In this document: positions 1 through 8,567 of the stretch, one piece after another
How the letters are laid out: the number at the start of each line of letters is the position of its first letter
How positions within the stretch are numbered: position 1 is the first letter of the stretch
NCBI GenBank assembly: GCA_018675635.1
Contig: JABGXU010000008.1
Span: 361,343-425,342 of the forward strand
Length of the DNA stretch: 64,000 nucleotides
From: Gammaproteobacteria bacterium
Lineage (GTDB): Bacteria > Pseudomonadota > Gammaproteobacteria > Poriferisulfidales > GCA-002705445
Direction of reading: 5' to 3'
Notes under the pieces: model-generated
The model's input: only the letters and a program-made list of their open reading frames with translations
Told to the model about the DNA's origin: nothing
Database searches by the model: none
Translations under genes and position numbers: made by a program

Positions 1-449
1 ATGAGTCTGCTTTCTAATAAACTCGTATAAATTGTGACGTCATTATTAATTGCGAAAATGCAATCTTCATTAGTTCTTACAGAATGACCTATTATAGTTT
101 TAAAATACCAAATTTCTGCTATAAAATTTTCAATATTTTTTAATGTTTCCTTATCGTTATAATCGTTAATTAATATTAATATATCAATATCAGAGTAGGG
201 GAAAAGCTCACCTCGACCATAGCCACCAACCGCTATAAGAGAAATATTCTTTAGTTTAAGATTATTTTTTTGCCATGATTTTTTTATTAAGTGATCTATT
301 ATTTTAGATTTAGTAAGTATTATTTTTTTAATATTAATTTTTTCTTTATATAAAGAAAAAATATAATCATTAATTATATTTTTATTATTTGAATTTTTTT
401 CGTTATCAAAATTAATTAAAAAATTTTTAACTAAATTATTTTTTGCCAT
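1..449 (-). CDS. glnD: PII uridylyltransferase / uridylyl-removing enzyme GlnD, N-terminal part (cut by window edge)
   Basis: GlnD senses glutamine and adds or removes UMP on PII proteins, controlling nitrogen assimilation. Only about 149 N-terminal codons are inside the window; the gene continues past position 1. Reading the minus strand from the ATG at 449-447 gives MAKNNLVKNF, then the nucleotidyltransferase signature GGYGRGELFPYSDIDILIL, whose DID aspartates bind metal. The start codon overlaps the map stop codon by one base (TAATG), so the two genes are probably co-transcribed. In Escherichia coli glnD also follows map, divergent from rpsB. The related GlnE is less likely, given this order and signature. 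The HD and ACT domains would lie outside the window. Confidence 0.87.
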   Translation of the reverse strand, partial: MAKNNLVKNFLINFDNEKNSNNKNIINDYIFSLYKEKINIKKIILTKSKIIDHLIKKSWQKNNLKLKNISLIAVGGYGRGELFPYSDIDILILINDYNDKETLKNIENFIAEIWYFKTIIGHSVRTNEDCIFAINNDVTIYTSLLESRL

Positions 450-1207
450 TATAGATTTTCTTCAGGTCTCTTAGTTAGCACTTCATAACCGGTTTTTGTG
501 ACAAGTATAGTATGTTCCCACTGAGCTGATAAACTATGATCTTTGGTAACAACAGTCCATTTGTCTGGTAATAACTTTATATCTTTTTTCCCAAAATTAA
601 TCATTGGTTCAATAGTAAATGTCATGCCTTCTTTTAAAGTTATGCCTTCACCTTTTTCTCCATAATGTAAAATTTGCGGTTCTTCGTGAAATTCTTTCCC
701 AATACCATGTCCGCAATACTCTCTCACTACTGAACAATGATTTTTTTCAATAAATTCTTGAATATTATGACCAATGTCACCAAGCGTTGCCCCTGGCTTA
801 ACAGTATTAATTCCAATTTTTAAAGCTTCATAAGTAATATTTACAAGTCTCTTTGCTTGTATAGTTGGTTTCCCAAGAAAAAACATTTTGCTTGTGTCAC
901 CATGATATCCGTCTTTTATTACAGTCACGTCTATATTAAGAATATCTTGTTTTTTTAGAACCCGCTTATCTGGAATTCCATGGCAAACTTGATGATTTAT
1001 TGATGTGCATATAGATTTTGGAAAACCTTTGTAATTCAGTGGTGCTGGAATACAACCCAGATCATTAACAATATAATTATGACATATTTTGTCTAACTCT
1101 TCGGTTTTTACACCAGGTTTTACAAAATCTTCAATCATTATAAGAACTTTAGAAGCTAGATTGCCCGCAATTCTCATTTTTTCTATTTCAGTGGCGTTTT
1201 TTATCAT
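449..1207 (-). CDS. map: Type I methionine aminopeptidase
   Basis: Removes the initiator methionine from nascent proteins in the cytosol. The 252-residue length is normal for the type I enzyme. The whole pita-bread active site is present: substrate histidine H76 in CHGIP, and metal ligands D93, D104, H167 in GHGIG, E200 in TIEPM and E231 in QWEHT. No N-terminal SH3-like extension is seen, as expected in Proteobacteria. It is divergent from rpsB across a 177-base gap and overlaps glnD downstream by one base. No clear minus-strand promoter could be assigned in the AT-rich gap. Confidence 0.97.
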   Translation of the reverse strand: MIKNATEIEKMRIAGNLASKVLIMIEDFVKPGVKTEELDKICHNYIVNDLGCIPAPLNYKGFPKSICTSINHQVCHGIPDKRVLKKQDILNIDVTVIKDGYHGDTSKMFFLGKPTIQAKRLVNITYEALKIGINTVKPGATLGDIGHNIQEFIEKNHCSVVREYCGHGIGKEFHEEPQILHYGEKGEGITLKEGMTFTIEPMINFGKKDIKLLPDKWTVVTKDHSLSAQWEHTILVTKTGYEVLTKRPEENL

Positions 1208-1249
1208 AATTTATGGTTAAAATAAGTAGAATTAATATTATTATACAGA

Positions 1250-1278
1250 TTGTTCTTATATCAAGTCTATGTTATAAA
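1250..1278 (+). promoter_or_regulatory. Sigma-70-type promoter for rpsB-tsf
   Basis: TTGTTC at 1250-1255 and TATAAA at 1273-1278 are separated by exactly 17 bases, a near-consensus sigma-70 arrangement. Transcription would begin near 1285, leaving a leader of about 100 bases before the rpsB ATG at 1385. That leader contains the nested hairpins described next. This is the best-formed promoter I found in the window, as expected for a highly expressed ribosomal operon. Confidence 0.65.
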
Positions 1279-1301
1279 GCAAGCGCAGTAATAAAAAATA
1301 A

Positions 1302-1378
1302 CCTGGGATTTTAATAGTTATATAGGGTGCTTTCATAAAGCTTTATAACTTGTTCCAGGCGATAATTAACCCTAGGAG
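1302..1378 (+). promoter_or_regulatory. Structured rpsB leader RNA (putative S2 autoregulatory element with pseudoknot)
   Basis: Three nested helices are visible: 1302-1308 with 1353-1359 (7 pairs, one G-U), 1316-1322 with 1344-1350 (7 Watson-Crick pairs) and 1329-1333 with 1337-1341 (5 pairs closing a 3-base loop). In addition 1323-1328 (TAGGGT) is perfectly complementary to 1369-1374, which runs into the AGGAG Shine-Dalgarno sequence at 1374-1378, so a pseudoknot could cover the ribosome-binding site. In E. coli, S2 represses rpsB-tsf by binding the rpsB leader, and this control is conserved in Gammaproteobacteria. The structure is seen in the sequence; its role as an S2 operator is inferred from position. 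Confidence 0.75.
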
Positions 1379-1384
1379 ATAAAA

Positions 1385-2338
1385 ATGACAGATATAACAA
1401 TACCTGCTCTTTTAGAAGCAGGTGTACACTTTGGCCATCAAACCAGTTACTGGAATCCAAAGATGGCACCTTATATATACGGCAATAGAAATCATATCCA
1501 TATAATAGATATCCAGAAAACAGTCCCATTATTAAAAGATGCATGTGCATATGCTGAGAAAATTTCAGCAGGTGGTGGGAAAATTTTATTTGTAGGCACT
1601 AAAAGAGCAGCAAGAGATATTATTTCTAAAGCATCAGAAAATTGTAATATGCCTTATGTTAATCATAGATGGTTGGGAGGAATGTTAACTAATTTTAATA
1701 CCGTAAGGCAGTCAATAAAAAGACTTAAAGCGTTAGAGGAAGAATCTGAGAAAGAGAATAAAGAATTAACAAAAAAGGAACAGTTACTTCAATCTCGTGA
1801 AATTCAAAAATTAAATAATAGTTTAGGTGGAATTAAAGAAATGAAATCAATACCTGACGCATTATTTATAATAGATGTTGGATATGAAGATATAGCAGTA
1901 AAAGAAGCTATGAAATTAGGTATTCCAATAATTGCAGTTGTCGATACAAATAATTCTTTTGATAATATTGATTATTTTTTCCCTGGAAACGACGATTCTA
2001 TGAGAGCTATTGATTTATATTTCTCGGAAATTTCTAATGCAGTAAAAAAAGGCCAAGAATTTTTAAAAACCAAGCAACCTGCTGTTACTAAAGAAGAGAT
2101 TATCAGATCGCCTGCAAAAAATACCTCGGATGAAAGAGTAGTTGTTAAAAAGAAAAAAAATATAGTAAAAAAAGTTGCTACGAAAAAAGTTGCTACGAAA
2201 AAAGTTGCTACGAAGAAAGTCGCCACGAAAAAAGTTGCTACGAAAAAAGTTGCTACGAAGAAAGTCGCCACGAAAAAAGCTACTACGAAGAAAGTCGCCA
2301 CGAAAAAAGCTACTTCTAAAAAAAGTAAGGAAGACTAA
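1385..2338 (+). CDS. rpsB: 30S ribosomal protein S2 with long Lys/Ala/Thr-repeat C-terminal tail
   Basis: S2 is a late-assembling protein of the small ribosomal subunit. The first roughly 240 residues are canonical: [16 protein letters not shown] near the N-terminus, the [11 protein letters not shown] motif around residue 94, and PDALFIIDV near 158. The protein is 317 residues, about 75 longer than E. coli S2. The excess is a basic tail from about residue 251 that contains ten consecutive pentapeptides of the KKVAT type (262-311) and ends KKSKED. The tail resembles histone-H1-like extensions and is probably disordered; a nucleic-acid-binding role is inference. The start is the ATG nine bases after AGGAG. 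Confidence 0.97.
   Translation: MTDITIPALLEAGVHFGHQTSYWNPKMAPYIYGNRNHIHIIDIQKTVPLLKDACAYAEKISAGGGKILFVGTKRAARDIISKASENCNMPYVNHRWLGGMLTNFNTVRQSIKRLKALEEESEKENKELTKKEQLLQSREIQKLNNSLGGIKEMKSIPDALFIIDVGYEDIAVKEAMKLGIPIIAVVDTNNSFDNIDYFFPGNDDSMRAIDLYFSEISNAVKKGQEFLKTKQPAVTKEEIIRSPAKNTSDERVVVKKKKNIVKKVATKKVATKKVATKKVATKKVATKKVATKKVATKKATTKKVATKKATSKKSKED
2168..2317 (+). repeat. 15-bp in-frame tandem repeat encoding the S2 tail
   Basis: Ten head-to-tail 15-base units of the form AAAAAAGTTGCTACG, with third-position and a few second-position variants (for example GTCGCC for GTTGCT), encode seven KKVAT units followed by [10 protein letters not shown] and KKATS. Neighbouring copies share identical silent variants in blocks, which suggests expansion by slippage or unequal exchange. 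Copy number is likely to vary between related strains. Confidence 0.95.
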
Positions 2339-2368
2339 TTAAGATAAATTATAGAGAGATTATTGATC

Positions 2369-3250
2369 ATGAGTAATATAACTGCACAAATGGTAAAAGA
2401 GTTAAGAGAAAGAACTGGTGCTGGAATGATGGAATGTAAAAAATCACTTATAGAGTGCGGCGGTGAAATAGATGCGGCAGTAGAATTAATGAGAAAAGCT
2501 GGGCATGCTAAAGCTGATAAAAAATCATCAAGAATAGCAGCAGAAGGAGTAATTAAATTTGTTATAAAAGATGATAAAAAGTTAGCCGCAATGTTAGAAA
2601 TTAATTGTGAGACTGATTTTGCTGCTAAAGATGTAAATTTTTTAGAATTTGTTAACGAAATATCAAATATGTCGCTTGAATCTTATAATGGAAACCTAGA
2701 TGAATTTAATCAAGCTAAGAATTCTTCTGGGAAAACAATTGAAGAAATGAGATTAGATCTTGTCAGTAAGGTAGGTGAAAATGTTAAAATTAGGAGAATT
2801 CAAATTATTAAAAATGATGGAGCACATATTGGCCATTATATGCATGGAACAAAAATTGGCGTAGCTATTACTTTAGAGAAAGAAAACGCAGATCTTGCTA
2901 AAGATATTTGCATGCACATAGCAGCAATGAAGCCTATAGCATTAGATTCTAATGATCTGTCACCGGATGATTTAGAGAAAGAAAGAGATATATTCTTAGC
3001 GCAGGCAAAAGAAAGCGGCAAACCTGAAGAAATTATTCAAAAAATGGTTGATGGAAAAATTAAAAAGTACATTTCCGGAGTTACTTTAGTTGACCAGCCT
3101 TTTGTTAAAGATAATGAAATAACTATTCAAGAATTGCTTGTGAAGCACAATAATAGCATAAAACTATTTTATCGATTAGAAGTTGGCGAAGGCATTGAAA
3201 AGAAAGATGAGAATTTTGCAGATGAGGTTATGGCTCAAATAAATAAATAA
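2369..3250 (+). CDS. tsf: Elongation factor Ts
   Basis: Guanine-nucleotide exchange factor that recycles EF-Tu from the GDP to the GTP form. The N-terminal EF-Tu-contacting module ITAQMVKELRERTGAGMMECKK is canonical, and the CETDFAAKD segment near residue 79 matches the TDF motif that disturbs the EF-Tu nucleotide site. At 293 residues it is close to E. coli EF-Ts (283). I take the ATG at 2369 as start, preceded at a good distance by AGAGAGA (2352-2358), instead of the in-frame TTG at 2363. It lies 30 bases after rpsB, so the S2 leader probably controls both. Confidence 0.97.
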   Translation: MSNITAQMVKELRERTGAGMMECKKSLIECGGEIDAAVELMRKAGHAKADKKSSRIAAEGVIKFVIKDDKKLAAMLEINCETDFAAKDVNFLEFVNEISNMSLESYNGNLDEFNQAKNSSGKTIEEMRLDLVSKVGENVKIRRIQIIKNDGAHIGHYMHGTKIGVAITLEKENADLAKDICMHIAAMKPIALDSNDLSPDDLEKERDIFLAQAKESGKPEEIIQKMVDGKIKKYISGVTLVDQPFVKDNEITIQELLVKHNNSIKLFYRLEVGEGIEKKDENFADEVMAQINK

Positions 3251-3256
3251 TTTTTT

Positions 3257-3955
3257 ATGAAACGATATTTGTTAAAACTTAGTGGCGAAGCACTTATTGG
3301 AAAATATGATTACGGTATTGACCCTGATATTGTTAATGAAATTTCTTCAAACATTGTTGAAGTAAATCAAACTAAAAATCAAATAGCTGTTGTTGTTGGA
3401 GGAGGAAATATTTTTAGAGGAGCTGGTCTTGCTGAAGCTGGTTTAGATAGAGTTACAGGTGATAATATAGGGATGTTAGCAACGGTAATTAACTCCTTAG
3501 CACTTCAGGATGCTATAGAAAAAATGGGTATTCAATGTAGGGTTATGTCGGCTGTTAGAATTAATCAAATTTCTGAAGATTATATAAGAAGAAGAGCTAT
3601 TAGACATCTTGAAAAAAATAGAGTAGTAATTTTTGCTGCTGGAACAGGGAATCCTTTTTTTACAACTGATACTGCAGCTAGTCTTAGAGCGATAGAGATA
3701 AATGCTGACATGGTTTTAAAAGGAACTAAAGTTGATGGTGTATATGATAAAGACCCAATGAAACATAAAGACGCAAAGTTCTATAAAGAATTAACTTATA
3801 ACGAAGTCTTAAGTAAGGAATTAAAAGTAATGGATACTACAGCTGTTGTTTTATGCAAAGAAAATAATATCCCACTTAAGGTTTTTAATATGTTGAAAAA
3901 GGGTTCATTAATGAGCATTATTAATGGTGAGGATACGGGGACTACAATAAAATAA
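3257..3955 (+). CDS. pyrH: Uridylate kinase (UMP kinase)
   Basis: Phosphorylates UMP to UDP, feeding pyrimidine nucleotides and UDP-sugars. It belongs to the amino-acid kinase fold, with KLSGEAL at residue 7, [11 protein letters not shown] near 46-56 and [13 protein letters not shown] near 130, all typical of the hexameric bacterial enzyme. The 232-residue length is normal. It follows tsf by six bases and precedes frr by three; the order rpsB-tsf-pyrH-frr is conserved across bacteria. No strong Shine-Dalgarno sequence is visible, suggesting translational coupling. Confidence 0.97.
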   Translation: MKRYLLKLSGEALIGKYDYGIDPDIVNEISSNIVEVNQTKNQIAVVVGGGNIFRGAGLAEAGLDRVTGDNIGMLATVINSLALQDAIEKMGIQCRVMSAVRINQISEDYIRRRAIRHLEKNRVVIFAAGTGNPFFTTDTAASLRAIEINADMVLKGTKVDGVYDKDPMKHKDAKFYKELTYNEVLSKELKVMDTTAVVLCKENNIPLKVFNMLKKGSLMSIINGEDTGTTIK

Positions 3956-3958
3956 ATT

Positions 3959-4516
3959 ATGTTAGATGATATAAAAAAAGATTCAGAGAAGAGAATGATT
4001 AAATCTGTAGATTCACTTAAATCTAATTTAGCAAAAATTAGAACAGGTAGAGCTCATCCGTCAATACTAGAAGGAATAAAAGTTGATTATTATGGAAATG
4101 AAACTCCATTATCACAGGTATCGAGCATTAAATCTGAAGATGCAAGAACACTGGTAATAGTAGTTTGGGAAAAGGATATGGTTAATAATATCGAAAAAGC
4201 TATTATAAATTCAGATTTAGGTTTAAATCCAGCAGTAGCAGGCACAAATATTAGGATTCCAATGCCGCCGCTAACGGAGGAAAGAAGAATGGATTTTATA
4301 AAGTTAGTAAAAAGTGAAGTTGAACAAACTAGAGTAGCAATACGAAATATAAGAAGAGATGCTAATACAAAAGCAAAAGAACTTTTGAAGAAAAAAGAAA
4401 TTTCTGAAGATGATGAAAAAAAATTAAACGATTTTATACAAAAAATCACAGACTCCTACATAAGTAATGCGGAAAATCTACTTAAAGACAAAGAAGCCGA
4501 CTTAATGCAAGTATAA
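3959..4516 (+). CDS. frr: Ribosome recycling factor
   Basis: Acts with EF-G to split post-termination ribosomes. At 185 residues it has the usual length. The helical domain shows [15 protein letters not shown] near residues 26-40, followed by the DYYGNETPL segment, and the C-terminal half carries the conserved RRDAN and [17 protein letters not shown] stretches. It starts three bases after the pyrH stop with no evident Shine-Dalgarno sequence. It belongs to the same translation operon as rpsB, tsf and pyrH. Confidence 0.97.
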   Translation: MLDDIKKDSEKRMIKSVDSLKSNLAKIRTGRAHPSILEGIKVDYYGNETPLSQVSSIKSEDARTLVIVVWEKDMVNNIEKAIINSDLGLNPAVAGTNIRIPMPPLTEERRMDFIKLVKSEVEQTRVAIRNIRRDANTKAKELLKKKEISEDDEKKLNDFIQKITDSYISNAENLLKDKEADLMQV

Positions 4517-4530
4517 ATTCATATATAAAA

Positions 4531-5229
4531 ATGAAAATTACTAAAAATATTCCAAATCATATTGCCATAATTATGGACGGTAATGGCACGTGGTCAAAAA
4601 AAAATAATTTAAAAAGGAAAGAAGGTCATGAAGCAGGGGTTAAAACAGCAAGAAAAATAATTAGTTATTCTCAAGAAAGAGGAATAAAAAATATTACTTT
4701 TTTTGCTTTAAGCAATGAAAATTTATCTCGATCTAAAATAGAACTAAAAAATTTATTTGATATTTTTTTTTATTCATTTTCCAAAGAAAAAAATTATTTA
4801 ATAGAGAATAAAATAAAAATAAAATTTATTGGGAATTTAAAAAAATTGCCAAAAAAATTAAGAGATAACGCTTTAGAATTAGAAGAAGAAACAAAAAAGC
4901 ATAAAAATTTAAATTTATTTATAGCTTTAAATTATGGTGGTAAGCAAGATCTTAAGCAAGCAGCTAAGAAATTAGCAGCAAGCACTAAGAAAAGTTTAAA
5001 CTTTGAAAGTTTTTTATATTCTAAAGATTTACCAGAAGTTGATTTATTAATACGTACAGGTGGTTATAAGAGATTAAGTAATTTTATTTTGTGGCAAATT
5101 TCTTATGCAGAATTATACTTTACAGATATTTTATGGCCAAGTTTTGATAAAAAGCAATTTTTTAAAGCTATTAAATGGTATGAAACTGTAAATAGAAAAT
5201 TTGGAAAAACTGCAAATAATGAAAGTTAA
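4531..5229 (+). CDS. uppS: Undecaprenyl diphosphate synthase-like cis-prenyltransferase, with active-site substitutions
   Basis: Makes the C55 undecaprenyl diphosphate carrier for peptidoglycan and polysaccharides from FPP and IPP. Family features are MDGNG with the catalytic aspartate, GHEAG, NYGG, the RTGG diphosphate-binding turn, and AELYFTDILWPSF near the C-terminus. At 232 residues it is slightly short. Three usually conserved positions differ: GNGRW reads GNGTW, SSENW reads SNENL, and RTGGE reads RTGGY. These correspond to R30, W75 and E198 of E. coli UppS as I align them. The operon position supports the annotation, but activity or chain length may differ. Confidence 0.9.
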   Translation: MKITKNIPNHIAIIMDGNGTWSKKNNLKRKEGHEAGVKTARKIISYSQERGIKNITFFALSNENLSRSKIELKNLFDIFFYSFSKEKNYLIENKIKIKFIGNLKKLPKKLRDNALELEEETKKHKNLNLFIALNYGGKQDLKQAAKKLAASTKKSLNFESFLYSKDLPEVDLLIRTGGYKRLSNFILWQISYAELYFTDILWPSFDKKQFFKAIKWYETVNRKFGKTANNES

Positions 5230-6049
5230 TCTAAAAAAAAGAATTATTACGGCTTTACTTATTTACCCAATAATTGCTCTTCTTATTTTATTTTCTAATG
5301 ACCTTGTAATTAGATTATTACTATATGTTATTATTTTTCTTTCTACTTTTGAAATTTCAAAAATGTGTTTTCAAAATGGAATTACCAAAAAATATCATTA
5401 TTTTTTTATTGGTTTAGTTTTTTACTTAATATTTTTGTCTAATGGATTAATTATGCATAATATTTGGCATTATTTTGTAATTTTATCTTTTGTATCATGG
5501 ATTTTTATTTCTTTTTATATTATTAAACATAAAAATATAGTTGTTAATAATAATTTTAATATTTTTTTCTTATTTCTTTGTGCATTAATACTAGGTTCCT
5601 TGTACTGCTCTTTATTAACTTTATATTTGCTTTCACCGATTTTATTATTATATTTAATATCCTTAGTTGCTATAAGTGACATCTCAGCTTTTTTTATTGG
5701 AAAAAAAATTGGTAAAAATTCATTTTTTGAAAATATTAGCCCTAATAAAACAAAAGAAGGATTCTATGGATCAATATTCACATCTTCTGTGTTTTCATTG
5801 ATATTTTGTTTATTCCAGAATTATTCGTATGATTTTATTGTAAAATTTATCTTGTTATCAGTTACAGTAGTTGTGTTTTCTGCTGTTGGTGATTTATCCG
5901 TTAGTCTTATTAAAAGATATTCTGGAAACAAAGATAGCGGAAATATTTTACCTGGACACGGCGGAATCTTAGACAGAATTGATAGTCTTTTACCTGCAGC
6001 GCCAACTTTTTTAATTTTTAGTTTTTTTTTAACTGATATAATAAAATAA
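5219..6049 (+). CDS. cdsA: Phosphatidate cytidylyltransferase (CDP-diglyceride synthase)
   Basis: Integral membrane enzyme that makes CDP-diacylglycerol from phosphatidate and CTP, the branch point of phospholipid synthesis. The N-terminal half holds several hydrophobic helices. The C-terminal signature is present as SLIKRYSGNKDSGNILPGHG followed by GILDRIDSL, containing the conserved K, D and HGG residues. I choose the ATG at 5219, overlapping the uppS stop by 11 bases (276 residues), over the upstream TTG at 5201, because the basic MKVNLKKRI leader directly precedes the first transmembrane helix. It overlaps dxr by one base. Confidence 0.95.
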   Translation: MKVNLKKRIITALLIYPIIALLILFSNDLVIRLLLYVIIFLSTFEISKMCFQNGITKKYHYFFIGLVFYLIFLSNGLIMHNIWHYFVILSFVSWIFISFYIIKHKNIVVNNNFNIFFLFLCALILGSLYCSLLTLYLLSPILLLYLISLVAISDISAFFIGKKIGKNSFFENISPNKTKEGFYGSIFTSSVFSLIFCLFQNYSYDFIVKFILLSVTVVVFSAVGDLSVSLIKRYSGNKDSGNILPGHGGILDRIDSLLPAAPTFLIFSFFLTDIIK

Positions 6050-7215
6050 TGAAAAAAAATGTAATAATTTTGGGCTCAACGGGGAGTATAGGCGTTAATA
6101 CATTAGAAGTATTGTCACTACACCCTGAAATTTTTAATGTTTTTGCACTTGTGGCAAATTCTTCAATAGAAAATTTATCTAATCAGTGTAAAAAATTTAA
6201 CCCTAAGTTTGCACATGTGAGTAAAGAAGAAGATGCAAAAAAATTAGTTTCTATAATAGAAAAATTTGATATTAATACAGAAGTTTTATTTGGAAATAAA
6301 TCTTTGAATGAATTAGTTTCTATTAGTGAAGTTGATACAGTTGTATGTGCTATTTCAGGTTCTGCTGGATTAGAGTCATCTTTACATGCAGTTACGGCTG
6401 GAAAGAAAATATTGTTAGCAAATAAAGAAGCTTTGGTTATGTGCGGAAGTCTTTTCATGGACTTAGCTAAAAAAAATAATGCTACTATTTTACCTGTAGA
6501 CAGCGAACACAATGCGTTACACCAATGTTTTTCTGCAAATCAAGAAAAGTCCCTCAATAAAATTATTCTTACCGCGTCTGGAGGACCTTTTTTAAATAAC
6601 AATATAAATACGTTTGAAAATATAACCCTAGAAGAGGCTCTTAATCATCCAACATGGACTATGGGGAAAAAAATTTCTATTGATTCAGCAACGATGATGA
6701 ACAAAGGATTAGAAATAATAGAAGCAATGTATTTATTTGATTTAAAAATAGATCAAATAGATGTATTAATTCACCCGCAAAGTTTAATCCATTCAATGGT
6801 ATGCTATGAGGATGGTTCAATGATAGCTCAAGTTAGTAAAAATGATATGAAAATCCCCATATCATATTGCCTAGGGTGGCCAAAAAGAATTAAGTCCGGC
6901 ATTGATATAATAGATTTAACAACGCAATCCCCACTAAGTTTTTTAAATGTACCTAAAGAAAAATTTCCATGTTTTTATTTGGCAAAGGAAGTTGCTTTAG
7001 AAGGGAACTCATCGCCAACTATAATGAATGCGGCAAATGAAATTGCTGTGTTAGCGTTTTTAGAAAAATTAATTAAATTTACTGATATTTATAAAATAAT
7101 TTCTGAAACTTTAAATAAAATTGAGAACAAAAAAATACATTCAATTGAAGACGTATTAGCTATTGATGAAGTTAGTAGAAATAATGCAAACCAATTAGTT
7201 AAAAGATATAATTAG
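6049..7215 (+). CDS. dxr: 1-deoxy-D-xylulose 5-phosphate reductoisomerase
   Basis: Second enzyme of the MEP isoprenoid pathway, converting DXP to MEP with NADPH. The N-terminal Rossmann motif is GSTGSIG (residues 9-15). The metal-site region appears as PVDSEHNA, with the following ASGGPF and HPTWTMGKKISIDSATMMNKG stretches that form the active site and flexible loop. The 388-residue length is normal. Start and cdsA stop share TAATG. IspD and IspF of the same pathway are encoded at 27.5-28.8 kb. Confidence 0.98.
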   Translation: MKKNVIILGSTGSIGVNTLEVLSLHPEIFNVFALVANSSIENLSNQCKKFNPKFAHVSKEEDAKKLVSIIEKFDINTEVLFGNKSLNELVSISEVDTVVCAISGSAGLESSLHAVTAGKKILLANKEALVMCGSLFMDLAKKNNATILPVDSEHNALHQCFSANQEKSLNKIILTASGGPFLNNNINTFENITLEEALNHPTWTMGKKISIDSATMMNKGLEIIEAMYLFDLKIDQIDVLIHPQSLIHSMVCYEDGSMIAQVSKNDMKIPISYCLGWPKRIKSGIDIIDLTTQSPLSFLNVPKEKFPCFYLAKEVALEGNSSPTIMNAANEIAVLAFLEKLIKFTDIYKIISETLNKIENKKIHSIEDVLAIDEVSRNNANQLVKRYN

Positions 7216-7217
7216 GC

Positions 7218-8567
7218 ATGAGTATAATTTATACAATATTAGTTTTTATTCTTACAATTAGTATAATTGTGACATTTCACGAGTATGGACATTATTTAGC
7301 AGCTAGACTGTGTGGGGTTAAAGTTCTAGAATTTTCCATAGGTTTTGGAAAAAAATTAATTGGAAAAAAATTTGGAAAAGATCAAACAGATTACAAAGTA
7401 TGCGCTCTTCCGCTCGGCGGATATGTAAAAATGCTAGATGAAAGAGAAGGAGAAGTTAACGATGATGAAAAAGATAGAGCCTTCAATAATCAAAATTTAT
7501 TTAAAAGATTTATAATTGTTTTTTCAGGACCATTATTTAATTTTATTTTAGCTATTTTTTTTTATTTCTTAATATTTTTTTCTGGATACAACGGAATACA
7601 GCCTTTAGTTGGTTTTGTTTTAAATAATAGTATTGCTGAAACTATTGATCTGCAGCAAAATGATATTATATATTCAGTAAATTTAGTCAAAGTTAAGACT
7701 TGGTCAGATGTTACTTTGCAAACAGTAAAATTTTTATCAGAAAAGAAAAATATTAAATTTGAAGTACTTAGAAATAATAAAAATCTATTTCTAAAAGAAA
7801 TTCAATATAAAGATGTATCTTTCAATGAATCTAATATTTTAAAGTATTTAGGTATACTAAATTTTACAAATAAATCCTCTACAATTGGTTATGTTGAAGA
7901 TAATAGCCCAGCATATTTTTCAGGCTTGATTAGTGGTGATAAAATAATTTCAATAGATAGCATGAAAATTAAAAATTGGAATGATATTGTTAAAAATATA
8001 GAAAGTAATCCTGATGTAAATTTAAATTTTCATATTTTACGAGATGGAAATACGTTATATCTTAACGTAAAACCTGATTCTATTTTAAAGGATAATATTA
8101 ATATAGGTAGATTAGGTGTAGGTCCATTAATAGATCAAGATCTTATAAATTTAAATACTATTACTATTAAACATAGTTTTTTTGATAGTCTTAAGTTAGC
8201 CACATTAAAAACATATGATTTTACTGTGCTGACGATTAATTTTATTGCTAAATTAATTCAAGGAGAGGCTTCTGCAAGCGGTATTTCTGGCCCAGTCGGC
8301 ATTGCAAATTATGCAGCAGATTCTTTTAGTAATGGATACAGTAGTTTTTTGGGATTACTTGCCATGTTGAGCATAAGTATTGGTATACTTAACCTATTAC
8401 CTATACCTATTTTAGATGGAGGGCATTTAATGTATTATTTAGTTGAATTTATTATTGGAAAACCAATACCAGATAATATTCAGTATGTATTCGCACAAGT
8501 CGGAATGACTTTACTTTTATTGCTTTCAGTTTTTGTGCTTTATAATGATCTTGTGAGAATAATGTAA
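7218..8567 (+). CDS. rseP: Site-2 intramembrane zinc metalloprotease RseP
   Basis: Cleaves anti-sigma factors such as RseA within the membrane and clears signal-peptide remnants. The zinc site HEYGH (HExxH) is in the first transmembrane helix, the third ligand region NLLPIPILDGGHL is near the C-terminus, and two PDZ-like domains lie between, one with the DNSPAYFSGLISGDKI segment. At 449 residues with four expected transmembrane helices it matches E. coli RseP (450). It sits between dxr and bamA as in other Gammaproteobacteria, and overlaps the bamA start by one base. Confidence 0.97.
   Translation: MSIIYTILVFILTISIIVTFHEYGHYLAARLCGVKVLEFSIGFGKKLIGKKFGKDQTDYKVCALPLGGYVKMLDEREGEVNDDEKDRAFNNQNLFKRFIIVFSGPLFNFILAIFFYFLIFFSGYNGIQPLVGFVLNNSIAETIDLQQNDIIYSVNLVKVKTWSDVTLQTVKFLSEKKNIKFEVLRNNKNLFLKEIQYKDVSFNESNILKYLGILNFTNKSSTIGYVEDNSPAYFSGLISGDKIISIDSMKIKNWNDIVKNIESNPDVNLNFHILRDGNTLYLNVKPDSILKDNINIGRLGVGPLIDQDLINLNTITIKHSFFDSLKLATLKTYDFTVLTINFIAKLIQGEASASGISGPVGIANYAADSFSNGYSSFLGLLAMLSISIGILNLLPIPILDGGHLMYYLVEFIIGKPIPDNIQYVFAQVGMTLLLLLSVFVLYNDLVRIM

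Noticed and set aside
1972..2301. Minus-strand open frame rich in FFVAT repeats opposite rpsB
   Set aside because: It is only the antisense reading of the KKVAT repeat array in the S2 tail; it has no ribosome-binding site or independent support.
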